Source: Alphaproteobacteria bacterium
GTDB taxonomy: Bacteria > Pseudomonadota > Alphaproteobacteria > Acetobacterales > Acetobacteraceae
Direction of reading: 5' to 3'
Length of the DNA: 64,000 nt
Assembly (NCBI GenBank): GCA_016869715.1
Contig: VGDM01000002.1
Location: forward strand, 1-64,000
The first letter of the stretch is position 1, and each line of letters begins with the position of its first letter. The notes under the pieces are model-generated. The model made no database searches, was not told the DNA's origin, and was given only the letters and a program-made list of their open reading frames with translations. Position numbers and translations under genes: made by a program. Below, one piece after another: positions 33,787 through 42,774 of the stretch.

Positions 33787-34263
33787 ATGAAGCGCGCCCT
33801 GATCATCCTGGCCCTGGCCGCCGCCGCACCGCTTTTGGCCCAGGCCAGTGAGACCTGGCTCGGGCTGGCGCCCTGCGAGCTGTGTCTCTGGCAGCGCCTT
33901 CCCTATTGGGCGGCGGCGGTTCTGGCAGTGCTGGCGCTAGTGCTGCCGCGCCAAACCGCGATGCTACTTGGCCTGGCCGGGCTTGCGGCCATCGCCTCGG
34001 GCCTGCTGGGCGGGTTTCATCTTGGGGTGGAGCAAGGCTTCTGGCCCTCGCCGCTTGCCGGCTGCAAGGCCGTAACTTCAGGCGGCGCCATGAGCATTGA
34101 GGACATGCTGAAAAACCTCGCCCCCATCCCGAACAAGCCCTGTGATGCGCCGGCTTTTCTGATCCCTGGCCTTCCCATTTCAATGGCGGCAACGAATATG
34201 GTGTATGGAATGGGCCTTGGGGCGCTTGCGCTCCGCCTCGCCCGGCAAGGAGCCAGAGCATGA
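33787..34263 (+). CDS. dsbB: Disulfide bond formation protein B
   Basis: LGLAPCELCLWQRLPYW (CxxC) ... CKAVTSGGAMSIEDMLKNLAPIPNKPCDAP. Confidence 0.85.
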   Translation: MKRALIILALAAAAPLLAQASETWLGLAPCELCLWQRLPYWAAAVLAVLALVLPRQTAMLLGLAGLAAIASGLLGGFHLGVEQGFWPSPLAGCKAVTSGGAMSIEDMLKNLAPIPNKPCDAPAFLIPGLPISMAATNMVYGMGLGALALRLARQGARA

Positions 34264-34814
34264 CGCAGAAAACCGCTGAATACCGACTGCCCGGTGACCC
34301 CACGGCGCAGGAGCTGGTGGAACGCGCCATCCGCGTGGATCATGCCGGCGAATATGGCGCCAAGCGCATTTATGAGGGCCAATTGGCCGTTCTGGGCCGC
34401 ACGAAATACGGCCCGGTGATCGAACACATGAAGGCGCAGGAACAGGTGCATCTGGACACGTTTTCCCGCCTGATTGGCGAACGCCGCGTGCGCCCGACCG
34501 CGCTGTTGCCCTTCTGGCATGTCGCCGGCTTCGCGCTGGGTGCCGCGACGGCGTTGCTTGGCCATCGCGGCGCCATGGCTTGCACGGTTGCTGTTGAAGA
34601 AGCGATTGATGAGCATTACCGCGCCCAGGAAGACATTCTCGGCGATGATGAGGCACCGCTTCGCGCCGATATCGCGCGCTTTCGTGCCGAGGAGCTGGAA
34701 CATCGCGACACGGGACTAGAACATGAAGCAGAACAGGCGCCGGCCTATCGGCTGCTGAGCGCCGCAATCAAGACCGGCTGCAAGATCGCCATCAAAATCA
34801 GTGAGCGCGTGTGA
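34260..34814 (+). CDS. coq7: Demethoxyubiquinone hydroxylase family protein Coq7
   Basis: VERAIRVDHAGEYGAKRIYEGQLAVL...VAGFALGAATALLGHRGAMACTVAVEEAIDEHY. Confidence 0.93.
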   Translation: MTQKTAEYRLPGDPTAQELVERAIRVDHAGEYGAKRIYEGQLAVLGRTKYGPVIEHMKAQEQVHLDTFSRLIGERRVRPTALLPFWHVAGFALGAATALLGHRGAMACTVAVEEAIDEHYRAQEDILGDDEAPLRADIARFRAEELEHRDTGLEHEAEQAPAYRLLSAAIKTGCKIAIKISERV

Positions 34815-35581
34815 TGCGCGGCGCCGCATGCGCCTTGCTCCGTGCCGCGGCGGTGCTGGGCTGCGCACAACAAACGCTGCCGCCGGAAGCTCAGCCGGTG
34901 ACCCAAGCGCCCGTCCAGGATGTGACGATCACGCCGCTTTATCCCAATAGCATGCCCGGACCGCCCGGACCTGGCGGTGTTGCTGTAGCACCGGCCCAAC
35001 CATCGGAGAGAACTCAGGCAGTCGCGGCACGCCTGCCCCTGCGTGTCGGCCCTTGGGTGCGTGCTGTCGGCCCACCCGATGAAGGCGCCATTGCGCGAAA
35101 GGGGCTGAGCCAGCTTTTCGTCCGCTATACCCTGCCCGGCCAATTCACCTAGGCCACGGTGGCGGTGAATGATCACGGGGTGGAAGTGCCCGATGGCTTC
35201 GCCTCGGCCGCCGTCGCCACCGGCTATGAAGCTAGCAAGGCCAGCGTGCGCACCAGCGCGCCGGGCGGTGTCGCGCTGATGCGCCTGGTCTGGATTCCGG
35301 ATGCACCTTCGCAACGCTGCGTGACCGGCCGCGTGATCCTGCAAGGCCAGGGCACGCTGCATGTCGCATGCTCCACTGGCGTTGCGAGGCAGGAATTGCG
35401 CGTGCACGTGACGGCGGCTTTTCGCCCCGGCGATTCCGGGCGGCTGTTCGAATTGGAAGGCGAAGTGGCGCGGCTGATTGCCGAGGTAACGCGCGCTGCC
35501 GCCGGGCTTCAGCCGAACCTGGGCCAGCGGTCGGATGGGCGCGTTGTTATTCCAAGGTTCGGTGCTGAGGCGGTGTTCTAG
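34811..35581 (+). pseudogene. Uncharacterised exported protein interrupted by an amber codon
   Basis: MRGAACALLRAAAVLGCAQQ...VRYTLPGQFT*ATVAVNDHGVEVPDGFASAAVATGYE...; TAG at 35150-35152, same frame open on both sides. Confidence 0.75.
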
Positions 35582-35589
35582 CGGGGGCT

Positions 35590-36594
35590 CTAGCCGGCCA
35601 TCCCCTGCACCCGCCGCATCAGCCTCCGGAAATTGCCGGACCAGAGCAAATCAATCTCCCGCGCGCCATAGCCGCGGCGGCGCAATTTGGCGGTCAGATT
35701 CGCTGTCTCGCTGGCATTGGCCCAGCCGGGAATGCCGCCGCCGCCATCGAAATCCGATGACAGGCCAACATGATCAAGCCCAATCCGCCTGACCGCGTAA
35801 TCCACATGATCCACCATATCTGCGACCGTGGCCGGGGATTTCCCATCCGCGCCCGGCGGGCGAAGAAAGGCATCCAGTGCCGTGATCTGCACGAGGCCGC
35901 CCTTTGCCCGCAGCATATCCAACTGCTCATCATCCAGATTGCGCGGATGATCGCATAGCGCGCGGCAGCAGGAATGCGTCGCCACAATCGGCGCGCGGGA
36001 AAGCTCGGCTGTCTGCATCATAGAAGATTTCGCGGCGTGAGAGACATCAATGATCAGGCCAATGCGGTTCATCTCGGCAAGCGCCTGCCGGCCAAGATCA
36101 GAAAGCCCGCCATGTTGCGCCGTGCCATCGCCAAGCGCGGGCTTGGGCCGCGCGGCGTCGGCCAGATCATTATGCCCATCATGCGTCAGCGTAAGATAAA
36201 TCGCGCCGAGATTGCGCCAGAGTTTCAGCCGCGCCAAATCGCGGCCCATGGCATTGCCGTTTTCAACCGCGCTCAGCACTGCCAAGGCACCGGCCTGATG
36301 CGCTGCTTCCAATTGATCCGCGGTGGCGCAGAAGTGCCGCGCAACACCATCGGCGCGTGTGCGGATATGGCGGAGCATTGCCTCGACCCGGTCGGCGGCG
36401 GCCTGATGGCCAGCGGCATCGCGCGGGCCTTGCGGCGTATAGGCGATGAAGACAATCGCCTTCAGCCCGCCGCGCTGCATTTTCGGGAAATCAACGCAGC
36501 GATCGGTTTCCTGCGTGGCATCGGGTGGGTCGGGCCACCTGATATCCACATGGGTATCAAGCGTCAGCGTCGCCGCGTGGATCGCCTCGCTCAT
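35590..36594 (-). CDS. Membrane dipeptidase (renal dipeptidase, peptidase M19)
   Basis: TLTHDGHNDLADA...MNRIGLIIDVSHAAKSSMMQTAELSRAPIVATHSCCRALCDHPRN...HVGLSSDFDGG. Confidence 0.92.
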   Translation of the reverse strand: MSEAIHAATLTLDTHVDIRWPDPPDATQETDRCVDFPKMQRGGLKAIVFIAYTPQGPRDAAGHQAAADRVEAMLRHIRTRADGVARHFCATADQLEAAHQAGALAVLSAVENGNAMGRDLARLKLWRNLGAIYLTLTHDGHNDLADAARPKPALGDGTAQHGGLSDLGRQALAEMNRIGLIIDVSHAAKSSMMQTAELSRAPIVATHSCCRALCDHPRNLDDEQLDMLRAKGGLVQITALDAFLRPPGADGKSPATVADMVDHVDYAVRRIGLDHVGLSSDFDGGGGIPGWANASETANLTAKLRRRGYGAREIDLLWSGNFRRLMRRVQGMAG

Positions 36595-37628
36595 GCCGCA
36601 TCTCCCCAGGCTTTCAGGAAGCCTTCCAATAAATCGCCGATCACATCTACATTATAGCCGCCTTCTTGGGTGATGGCGGTGGGCAGCTTGAGCCCCCCAA
36701 TCATTGCGCCGGCGTGGGCAAAGCCAGAGGCTGTCACTTTCAGCGCGGCAAGCGGTTCATGTTCCGACGCATCAAAGCCAAGCGGCAGCACAAGCGCATC
36801 TGTCTTATGGTCGCGGATCGCGACCATGGCGTAGCGAATGGCGTCCAGCCAACCCTTATCCCCTGTGCCGATGGCCAGCGGCATATTCATATTGCGCCCA
36901 TCGCCGGCGCCGGCACCGCGTTCGCGCGTGCGGCCCACAAACCAGGGGTAATAGCGATCAGGATCGCCATGGATGGAAATGGTCAATACATCGCCGCGTT
37001 CCCAGAAAATACCCTGGGTGCCATTGCCGTGATGACTATCAATATCCAGCACGGCAACGCGCTTTGCGCCCGCATCAATTAATGCCTGTGCCGCGAGCGC
37101 GGCGTTATTCACATAGCAATGCCCACCAGCGCGCGCTGCATAGGCGTGATGGCCAGGCGGGCGACAAAGCGCATAGGCACTCCGCCCCGCAGCCGCTTCC
37201 CGCGCGGCGGCCAAGGCGCAAGCGGCGGCGCCTTGAATCGCTTGCCAGGTGCCGGGACCGATTGGGCAGGCGGCATCGGCCATATACCAACCCGCGCGCG
37301 CAACAATGCTATCCGAAGAAGCCGCACCCTGCGCCAGCATCTCGGGCGAGGGGTGCATATTCGCAACCACCTCGGGTCCCGCATCGGCAAGCGCTGCCCA
37401 ATCCCGCGCGGCTTCTGCGAGAAAACTCAGGTAATCCGCGCTATGGACGGCGTGCAACGGGGCAACCGGCACGGCTTCCGGCGCGCTTGGGGCGAGCCCA
37501 AGGCGATGCAGCGCCGCTTCCAGCGCTGCCGCGCGGGCGGGGATTTCGAAATTCGCGCGCGTGCGCCCGCGAATCAAAAAGAACGCCGGTTGATGCCCGG
37601 CATGGTCCGGATAGGCGAAGGTTTTCAT
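36591..37628 (-). CDS. Histone deacetylase-family / acetylpolyamine amidohydrolase
   Basis: YALCRPPGHHAYAARAGGHCYVNNAALAAQALIDAGAKRVAVLDIDSHHGNGTQGIFWERGDVLTISIHGDP. Confidence 0.92.
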   Translation of the reverse strand: MKTFAYPDHAGHQPAFFLIRGRTRANFEIPARAAALEAALHRLGLAPSAPEAVPVAPLHAVHSADYLSFLAEAARDWAALADAGPEVVANMHPSPEMLAQGAASSDSIVARAGWYMADAACPIGPGTWQAIQGAAACALAAAREAAAGRSAYALCRPPGHHAYAARAGGHCYVNNAALAAQALIDAGAKRVAVLDIDSHHGNGTQGIFWERGDVLTISIHGDPDRYYPWFVGRTRERGAGAGDGRNMNMPLAIGTGDKGWLDAIRYAMVAIRDHKTDALVLPLGFDASEHEPLAALKVTASGFAHAGAMIGGLKLPTAITQEGGYNVDVIGDLLEGFLKAWGDAA

Positions 37629-37731
37629 GCGGTAAAGGCTAACCAGTTTTGCCCTGTCTGCGAAGCCGCCGCGCTTGCTGGCCCTGGCTGGGCTGGCTAG
37701 CGTCTTGCCGTTGTCGCGGAAGGACTGAAAC

Positions 37732-39027
37732 TTGACCCAACCCCTGGACCCCGGCGCGCGGCGCGCCATTCTGGCAGCGGTGGATGAACTGCAGGCAGAA
37801 AGCATCGCTATGCTCTCACGCCTCGTGCGCTGCCCGTCAACGCTTGGGAATGAGGCCTCGGCGCTCAATGAAATGGCGCGGATTTATGAGGGGCTTGGCC
37901 TGGCGCCTCAGCGCATTCCAACCGTGCCGGCGGCGCTTGAAGGCCATCCCGCTTTTTCCCCGCCGCTGATTTCCTATGAGGGGCGCGACAATGTTGTCGT
38001 GGTTTTCACGCCGCGCGACGCCAAGGGGAAAAGCCTGACCCTGCAAGGCCATGTGGATGTGGTGCCGGAAGGTGCCGCAGATATGTGGGAAACGCCGCCC
38101 TATGAGCCCAGTATTCGCGATGGCCGCATGTATGGCCGTGGCGCGGGCGATATGAAGGCGGGCATTGTATCCTACGTCACCGCCTTTCGCGCCTTGAAGA
38201 GCGCTGGCTTGCAGCCGGCGGCACAGGTGCAGATGCATTCCGTGATTGAAGAAGAATGCACCGGCAATGGTGCATTGGCGGCCATGTTGGCGCTGCCGCC
38301 GACTGATGCGGTAATCATCCCCGAACCAGGCCCTGGCCTGCCCGCGATGTATAGCGCGGAAGTCGGTGTGGTTTGGGCTTGGGTCACGGTGTCCGGCCGC
38401 CCCGCCCATGTGCGCGATATGCAGGCCGGGCTGAATGCCATTGAAGCGGCTAGCACCATCGCGGGCTATTTCAAGCGCTATGAAGCGGAAATGAACGGCG
38501 CCGAGAATATCCATGCATCCTTCCATGGCGTGAACCATCCGGTGAATATAAACCTTGGCACGATTGAAGGCGGCGAATGGAATTCTTCCGTGCCCACACG
38601 CGCGCGGATTGGGCTGCGTGTCGGTGTCATGATGGGCAATAGCGCCGCCGCGGTGAAGGCCGATATCGAAAACCTGGTCGCGGCGGCGGGCGCCGATGAA
38701 AAGCTGCGCGGCGCCAAGATCAAGCTGGAATTTAAGGGCTTCATGGCCGAACCCTGCGTCTTTGACATGCAAGCGCCGATTGTATGCTTGGCGAAGCGGC
38801 ACTTCACCCATGTCTCTGGCGGTGCCTTGCGCGATTATCCTTCCGCAGGGCTGACCGATGGCCGGCATTTCGTGCTGCATCAGGGCGTGGCAGTCGCGTG
38901 TTTCGGCCCGGATGCCGAGAATATTCACGGCATTGATGAAAGTGTTGGCCTGCAATCCATGCATGACATTACCCGCACCATCGCCCTCACCATGGCCGAA
39001 TGGTGTGGGGTGGAGAAAGCATCATGA
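37732..39027 (+). CDS. ArgE/DapE-family deacylase (M20)
   Basis: LTLQGHVDVVPEG...GRGAGDMKAGIVSYVTAFRALKSAG...IEEECTGNGALAA; TTG start. Confidence 0.9.
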   Translation: MTQPLDPGARRAILAAVDELQAESIAMLSRLVRCPSTLGNEASALNEMARIYEGLGLAPQRIPTVPAALEGHPAFSPPLISYEGRDNVVVVFTPRDAKGKSLTLQGHVDVVPEGAADMWETPPYEPSIRDGRMYGRGAGDMKAGIVSYVTAFRALKSAGLQPAAQVQMHSVIEEECTGNGALAAMLALPPTDAVIIPEPGPGLPAMYSAEVGVVWAWVTVSGRPAHVRDMQAGLNAIEAASTIAGYFKRYEAEMNGAENIHASFHGVNHPVNINLGTIEGGEWNSSVPTRARIGLRVGVMMGNSAAAVKADIENLVAAAGADEKLRGAKIKLEFKGFMAEPCVFDMQAPIVCLAKRHFTHVSGGALRDYPSAGLTDGRHFVLHQGVAVACFGPDAENIHGIDESVGLQSMHDITRTIALTMAEWCGVEKAS

Positions 39028-40283
39028 CCACCAACCTGCCCCTTTCCGGCGCCCGGCTTTGGGATAGCCTGATGGAACTCGCCAAGATTGGCGGCACGCC
39101 CAAGGGCGGCTGCAATCGGCAAACGCTGACCGATCTTGATTCCGAAGGCCGCCATTTGCTGCGCCGTTGGGGGGAGGCAATTGGATGCACGCTTTCGGTG
39201 GATCGCCTCGGCAATATGGTGCTGCGCCGCGAAGGGCGTGATCCCACGCGCAAACCGGTCGCCATGGGCAGCCATTTGGATACGCAACCCACCGGCGGCA
39301 AGTTTGATGGCCCGCTTGGTGTGCTGGCCGGGCTTGAGGTGCTGCGCGCGCTGCATGAAGCCAGCATTGAAACCGAAGCGCCGCTGGTGCTGATCAATTG
39401 GACCAATGAGGAAGGGGCGCGTTTTTCGCCCCCCATGTTGGGCAGTGGTGCGGCGATGGGGATTTTCGCTGAGGCGGATGTGCTCGCCTTGCGTGATACT
39501 GACGGCAAGGCATTTGGCGAGGAACTCACGCGCATCGGCTGGCGTGGCGATGCCGATCCGGCAGCACTGACCGATCTTGCCGCCTATTTCGAATTGCATA
39601 TCGAACAGGGCGCGCTGCTGGAAAATGCCGGCAAGGATATTGGCGTGGTGACGCATGCCCTGGCGCAAGCCTGGTATGAGATCACAATCGAAGGCGCTGA
39701 ATCCCATGGCGGTTCCCCCATGGCCGGGCGGCGCGATGCCATGATGGCGTCGGCGCCGCTGATGGCAGCGATTGAGGAGATCGCGCTGCGTGCTGTCAGC
39801 CCATCCGGTGAACCTGGCCGCGCGACAGTTGGGCGCCTTACGGTCTATCCCGATAGCCGCAATATCGCGCCATCACGCATCTGGTTCAGCATTGATACGC
39901 GCCATGGTGATCCCGCGCTGCTCGCGCGCATGGGCGCGGAAATTCGCGCCAAGGCGGCGGCATTGGCGGCAGCGCGCGGTGTTACGATCACCATCACGGA
40001 TTTCTGGCAATCGCCTTTGACGCCGTTTGATACTGCGCTGGTCGGGCGTGTGCGTGATGCAGCGAAGCGCCTTGGCCTGCCGCATATGTATATGCCAACC
40101 GGCATCGGGCATGACGCGGTTTATGTCGCGCGGCGTGTGCCGGCGGCGATGATATTCTGCCCCTGCCACGGCGGCATCAGCCATAATGAGGCGGAAAGCA
40201 TCACGCACGCCTGGGCCGAAGCCGGCTTGCGCGTCTTGGCTGAAGCGGTGCTCGCCACCGCCAATATTGCAAAGGAAAAGTAA
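39024..40283 (+). CDS. M20-family Zn-dependent hydrolase (N-carbamoyl-L-amino acid hydrolase/allantoate amidohydrolase-like)
   Basis: PVAMGSHLDTQPTGGKFDGPLGVLAGLEVLRAL...INWTNEEGARFSPPMLGSG...FELHIEQGALLE. Confidence 0.92.
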   Translation: MTTNLPLSGARLWDSLMELAKIGGTPKGGCNRQTLTDLDSEGRHLLRRWGEAIGCTLSVDRLGNMVLRREGRDPTRKPVAMGSHLDTQPTGGKFDGPLGVLAGLEVLRALHEASIETEAPLVLINWTNEEGARFSPPMLGSGAAMGIFAEADVLALRDTDGKAFGEELTRIGWRGDADPAALTDLAAYFELHIEQGALLENAGKDIGVVTHALAQAWYEITIEGAESHGGSPMAGRRDAMMASAPLMAAIEEIALRAVSPSGEPGRATVGRLTVYPDSRNIAPSRIWFSIDTRHGDPALLARMGAEIRAKAAALAAARGVTITITDFWQSPLTPFDTALVGRVRDAAKRLGLPHMYMPTGIGHDAVYVARRVPAAMIFCPCHGGISHNEAESITHAWAEAGLRVLAEAVLATANIAKEK

Positions 40284-40284
40284 A

Positions 40285-41784
40285 ATGACCCGCATCGCCA
40301 TTGGCGGCTTTTTGCATGAAAGCCATTCTTTCGCGCCGCTGCCGACCGGCTGGCAGGAATTCGTGAAGCCAGGCGGCTTTCCGCCGCTGCAACGCCCCGC
40401 CGGATTGATTGAAGCCATGCGGCCAATCAGCGCGCCGATTGCCGGCGCCATCATGGTGGCGGAAGAAGCGAGCGTCGCACTCGCCCCCTTGGTCTGGTGC
40501 TTTGCCAATCCTGCCGGACCTGTGACGGCTGAAGCTTTCGAACGCATCGCTGGCCTGCTGATCGGCAGCCTATCGGATGCGCTGGAAGCCGGCCCGATTA
40601 ATGGTGTTTATCTTGATCTGCATGGCGCCATGGTCGCGGTTGGTTTCGATGATGCGGAAGCCGAAGTGCTGCGCCGCGTGCGTGCCGTGGTGGGGCCGGA
40701 TTTGCCCATCGCGGTCAGCCTTGATCCGCATGCGAATAAAACCGCTGAGATGGTCACCCTTTCCGATGTGCTGGTGCCGTTTCGCACCTATCCGCATGTG
40801 GATATGAAGCTGGCCGGCGCGCAGGCAACGCGGCTATTGCTCCGTATGATTAAGGAAAATCGCAAGCCAGCAAAGCTGTTTCGCGATTTGGATTTCTGGA
40901 CGCCCTTGCCTGGCCAATGCACCATGGTGGCGCCCATGGCCGATGTCATGGCTGAACGCGCGCGTCTGGGCGCCGCATCAGGTGTTTGGGAGTTGGGCTT
41001 CTGCTTTGGCTTTCCCTATGCGGATTTCCCCGGCTGCGGCATGGCGATTGCGGCTTATGCCGATACACTCGATCAAGCCGGCGCGGCGGCGGAAGCGCTC
41101 GCTGCTTTCATTGCCAGCAAGGAACCGGAATTCGCACTTGGTGTCGCAACCGCGGCAGAAGGTGTGGCACGCGCCATGGCGGGTGGCGGCAAGGGGCCGG
41201 TGGTGCTGGCCGACACGCAGGATAATCCGGGCGGTGGCGGCCATGGTGACACCACCGGTTTGCTCGCGGAATTGATCCGGCAAAATGCGCAAGGTGCCGT
41301 GCTGGCGCCGATGAATGACGCCGAAGCCGCTGCGGCTTGTCATGCAGCGGGGGAGGGCGCGCAGATCACGCTCGATCTTGGTGGCAAAAGCGATGGCGTG
41401 CCGTTGCGGGTGGAAGCTGTGGTTGAAAAACTCTCCGATGGGCGCTTTACGCTGAGCGGGCCGATGGGCAAGGGCAATCCTGGCGATCTTGGGCCTTCCG
41501 CGCTGATCCGTGTCGCACCTGGCGTGCGTGTGGTGGTGGTAAGCCGCAAGATGCAGGGCCATGATCAGGAATTGTTCCGCCAGGTCGGCGTGGAGCCGGC
41601 GGAACAGGCGATTATCGCCGTGAAATCCAGCGTGCATTTCCGCGCGCATTTCCAGCCGATTGCATCTGAGGTGATTGTGGTGACCGCGCCCGGCCCGGTG
41701 GTGGCGGACCCGGCGATTTTGCCCTTCACCAATCTGCGGCCAGGGCTGCGGCTGCGCCCCGGTGATAATCGCGCTTGGGGGTGA
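40285..41784 (+). CDS. M81-family metallopeptidase (MlrC-like)
   Basis: RIAIGGFLHESHSFAPLPTGWQEF...VYLDLHGAMVAVGFDDAEAEVLRRVRAVVGPDLPIAVSLDPHANKT...ADTQDNPGGGGHGDTTGLL. Confidence 0.92.
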   Translation: MTRIAIGGFLHESHSFAPLPTGWQEFVKPGGFPPLQRPAGLIEAMRPISAPIAGAIMVAEEASVALAPLVWCFANPAGPVTAEAFERIAGLLIGSLSDALEAGPINGVYLDLHGAMVAVGFDDAEAEVLRRVRAVVGPDLPIAVSLDPHANKTAEMVTLSDVLVPFRTYPHVDMKLAGAQATRLLLRMIKENRKPAKLFRDLDFWTPLPGQCTMVAPMADVMAERARLGAASGVWELGFCFGFPYADFPGCGMAIAAYADTLDQAGAAAEALAAFIASKEPEFALGVATAAEGVARAMAGGGKGPVVLADTQDNPGGGGHGDTTGLLAELIRQNAQGAVLAPMNDAEAAAACHAAGEGAQITLDLGGKSDGVPLRVEAVVEKLSDGRFTLSGPMGKGNPGDLGPSALIRVAPGVRVVVVSRKMQGHDQELFRQVGVEPAEQAIIAVKSSVHFRAHFQPIASEVIVVTAPGPVVADPAILPFTNLRPGLRLRPGDNRAWG

Positions 41785-41785
41785 T

Positions 41786-42709
41786 TCACGCGCCGCGCAG
41801 CAAGCCGCGCACTGCATCCGGCAAGGGCAGGGGCGCGACCGCGCCATAGCCCGTGGTGGAAAGTGCGGCGGCAGCATTGGCGTAGCGCGCGGCATCCAAC
41901 GGCGTATCGCCTGCCAGCAAGCGCGCGAGGAAATTGCCGGCAAAGCAATCCCCGGCACCGGTTGCATCCACGGCCACCACCTGATGGGCCGGGATGCGGT
42001 GGCGGTCCTCGCGCGTGGCGAGAATAGCACCCTCAGCCCCGCATTTCAGCACCACCAGGGGGGTGAGGCGCAGGTAGAAATCGCAAATTTCATCTGGCTT
42101 TTGCAGGCCGGTGAGTGCAATTGCGTCTTCCAAGGACGGCAGCGCGATATCGGCCACGGCCATCGCGGCATGGATCACGGCAGCGGCGCGTAACGCGGGC
42201 CAAAGCCGGAGGCGCAGATTGGTATCATAGGAAATCCGTACCCCGGCTCCGCGGGCGATTTCCATGGCGTGGAAGGCAGCATCGCAGGCGCTGGTCGAAA
42301 TCGCCTGGCTAATGCCGGACAGATGCAGGTATTTCGCGCCGCGAATGGCGGCTTTCGGCACATCTTCTGGGCGGTAGAGCGAAGCTGCGCTGCAGGTCCG
42401 ATAAAAGCTGAAATGATGGCCGCACGCATCATGTGTCACGAAGTAAATCCCCGTCGGCGCAGCAGGGTTGCGGATGACATGTGCGGTATCAACGCCCTCT
42501 TGCGCCCAAAGCTGCATGAAGCTTTCGCCGGGCCCATCCTGGCCAAGCGCGGTGAGCATCCCAACCGAAGCCCCAGCACGCGCGGCGGCGATGGCGGCGT
42601 TGGAGGTATCTCCGCCATGGCCTTCCAAATAAAGGCGCCTACCATCTGCGCCCGGCTTTTGGGCGTTGAATTCCAGCATGGGTTCGCCAAGGCAAAGAAT
42701 ATCAGCCAT
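41786..42709 (-). CDS. PfkB-family sugar kinase (2-dehydro-3-deoxygluconokinase-like)
   Basis: ILCLGEPMLEFNAQ...GGDTSNAAIAAARAGASVGMLTALGQDGPGE...VDATGAGDCFAGNFLARLL. Confidence 0.9.
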   Translation of the reverse strand: MADILCLGEPMLEFNAQKPGADGRRLYLEGHGGDTSNAAIAAARAGASVGMLTALGQDGPGESFMQLWAQEGVDTAHVIRNPAAPTGIYFVTHDACGHHFSFYRTCSAASLYRPEDVPKAAIRGAKYLHLSGISQAISTSACDAAFHAMEIARGAGVRISYDTNLRLRLWPALRAAAVIHAAMAVADIALPSLEDAIALTGLQKPDEICDFYLRLTPLVVLKCGAEGAILATREDRHRIPAHQVVAVDATGAGDCFAGNFLARLLAGDTPLDAARYANAAAALSTTGYGAVAPLPLPDAVRGLLRGA

Positions 42710-42774
42710 GCCCCATGCTTGACCGATGCAGGGGAGGATTTCAAGCAGCGCGCAAGACAGACTATAGAACCGTG

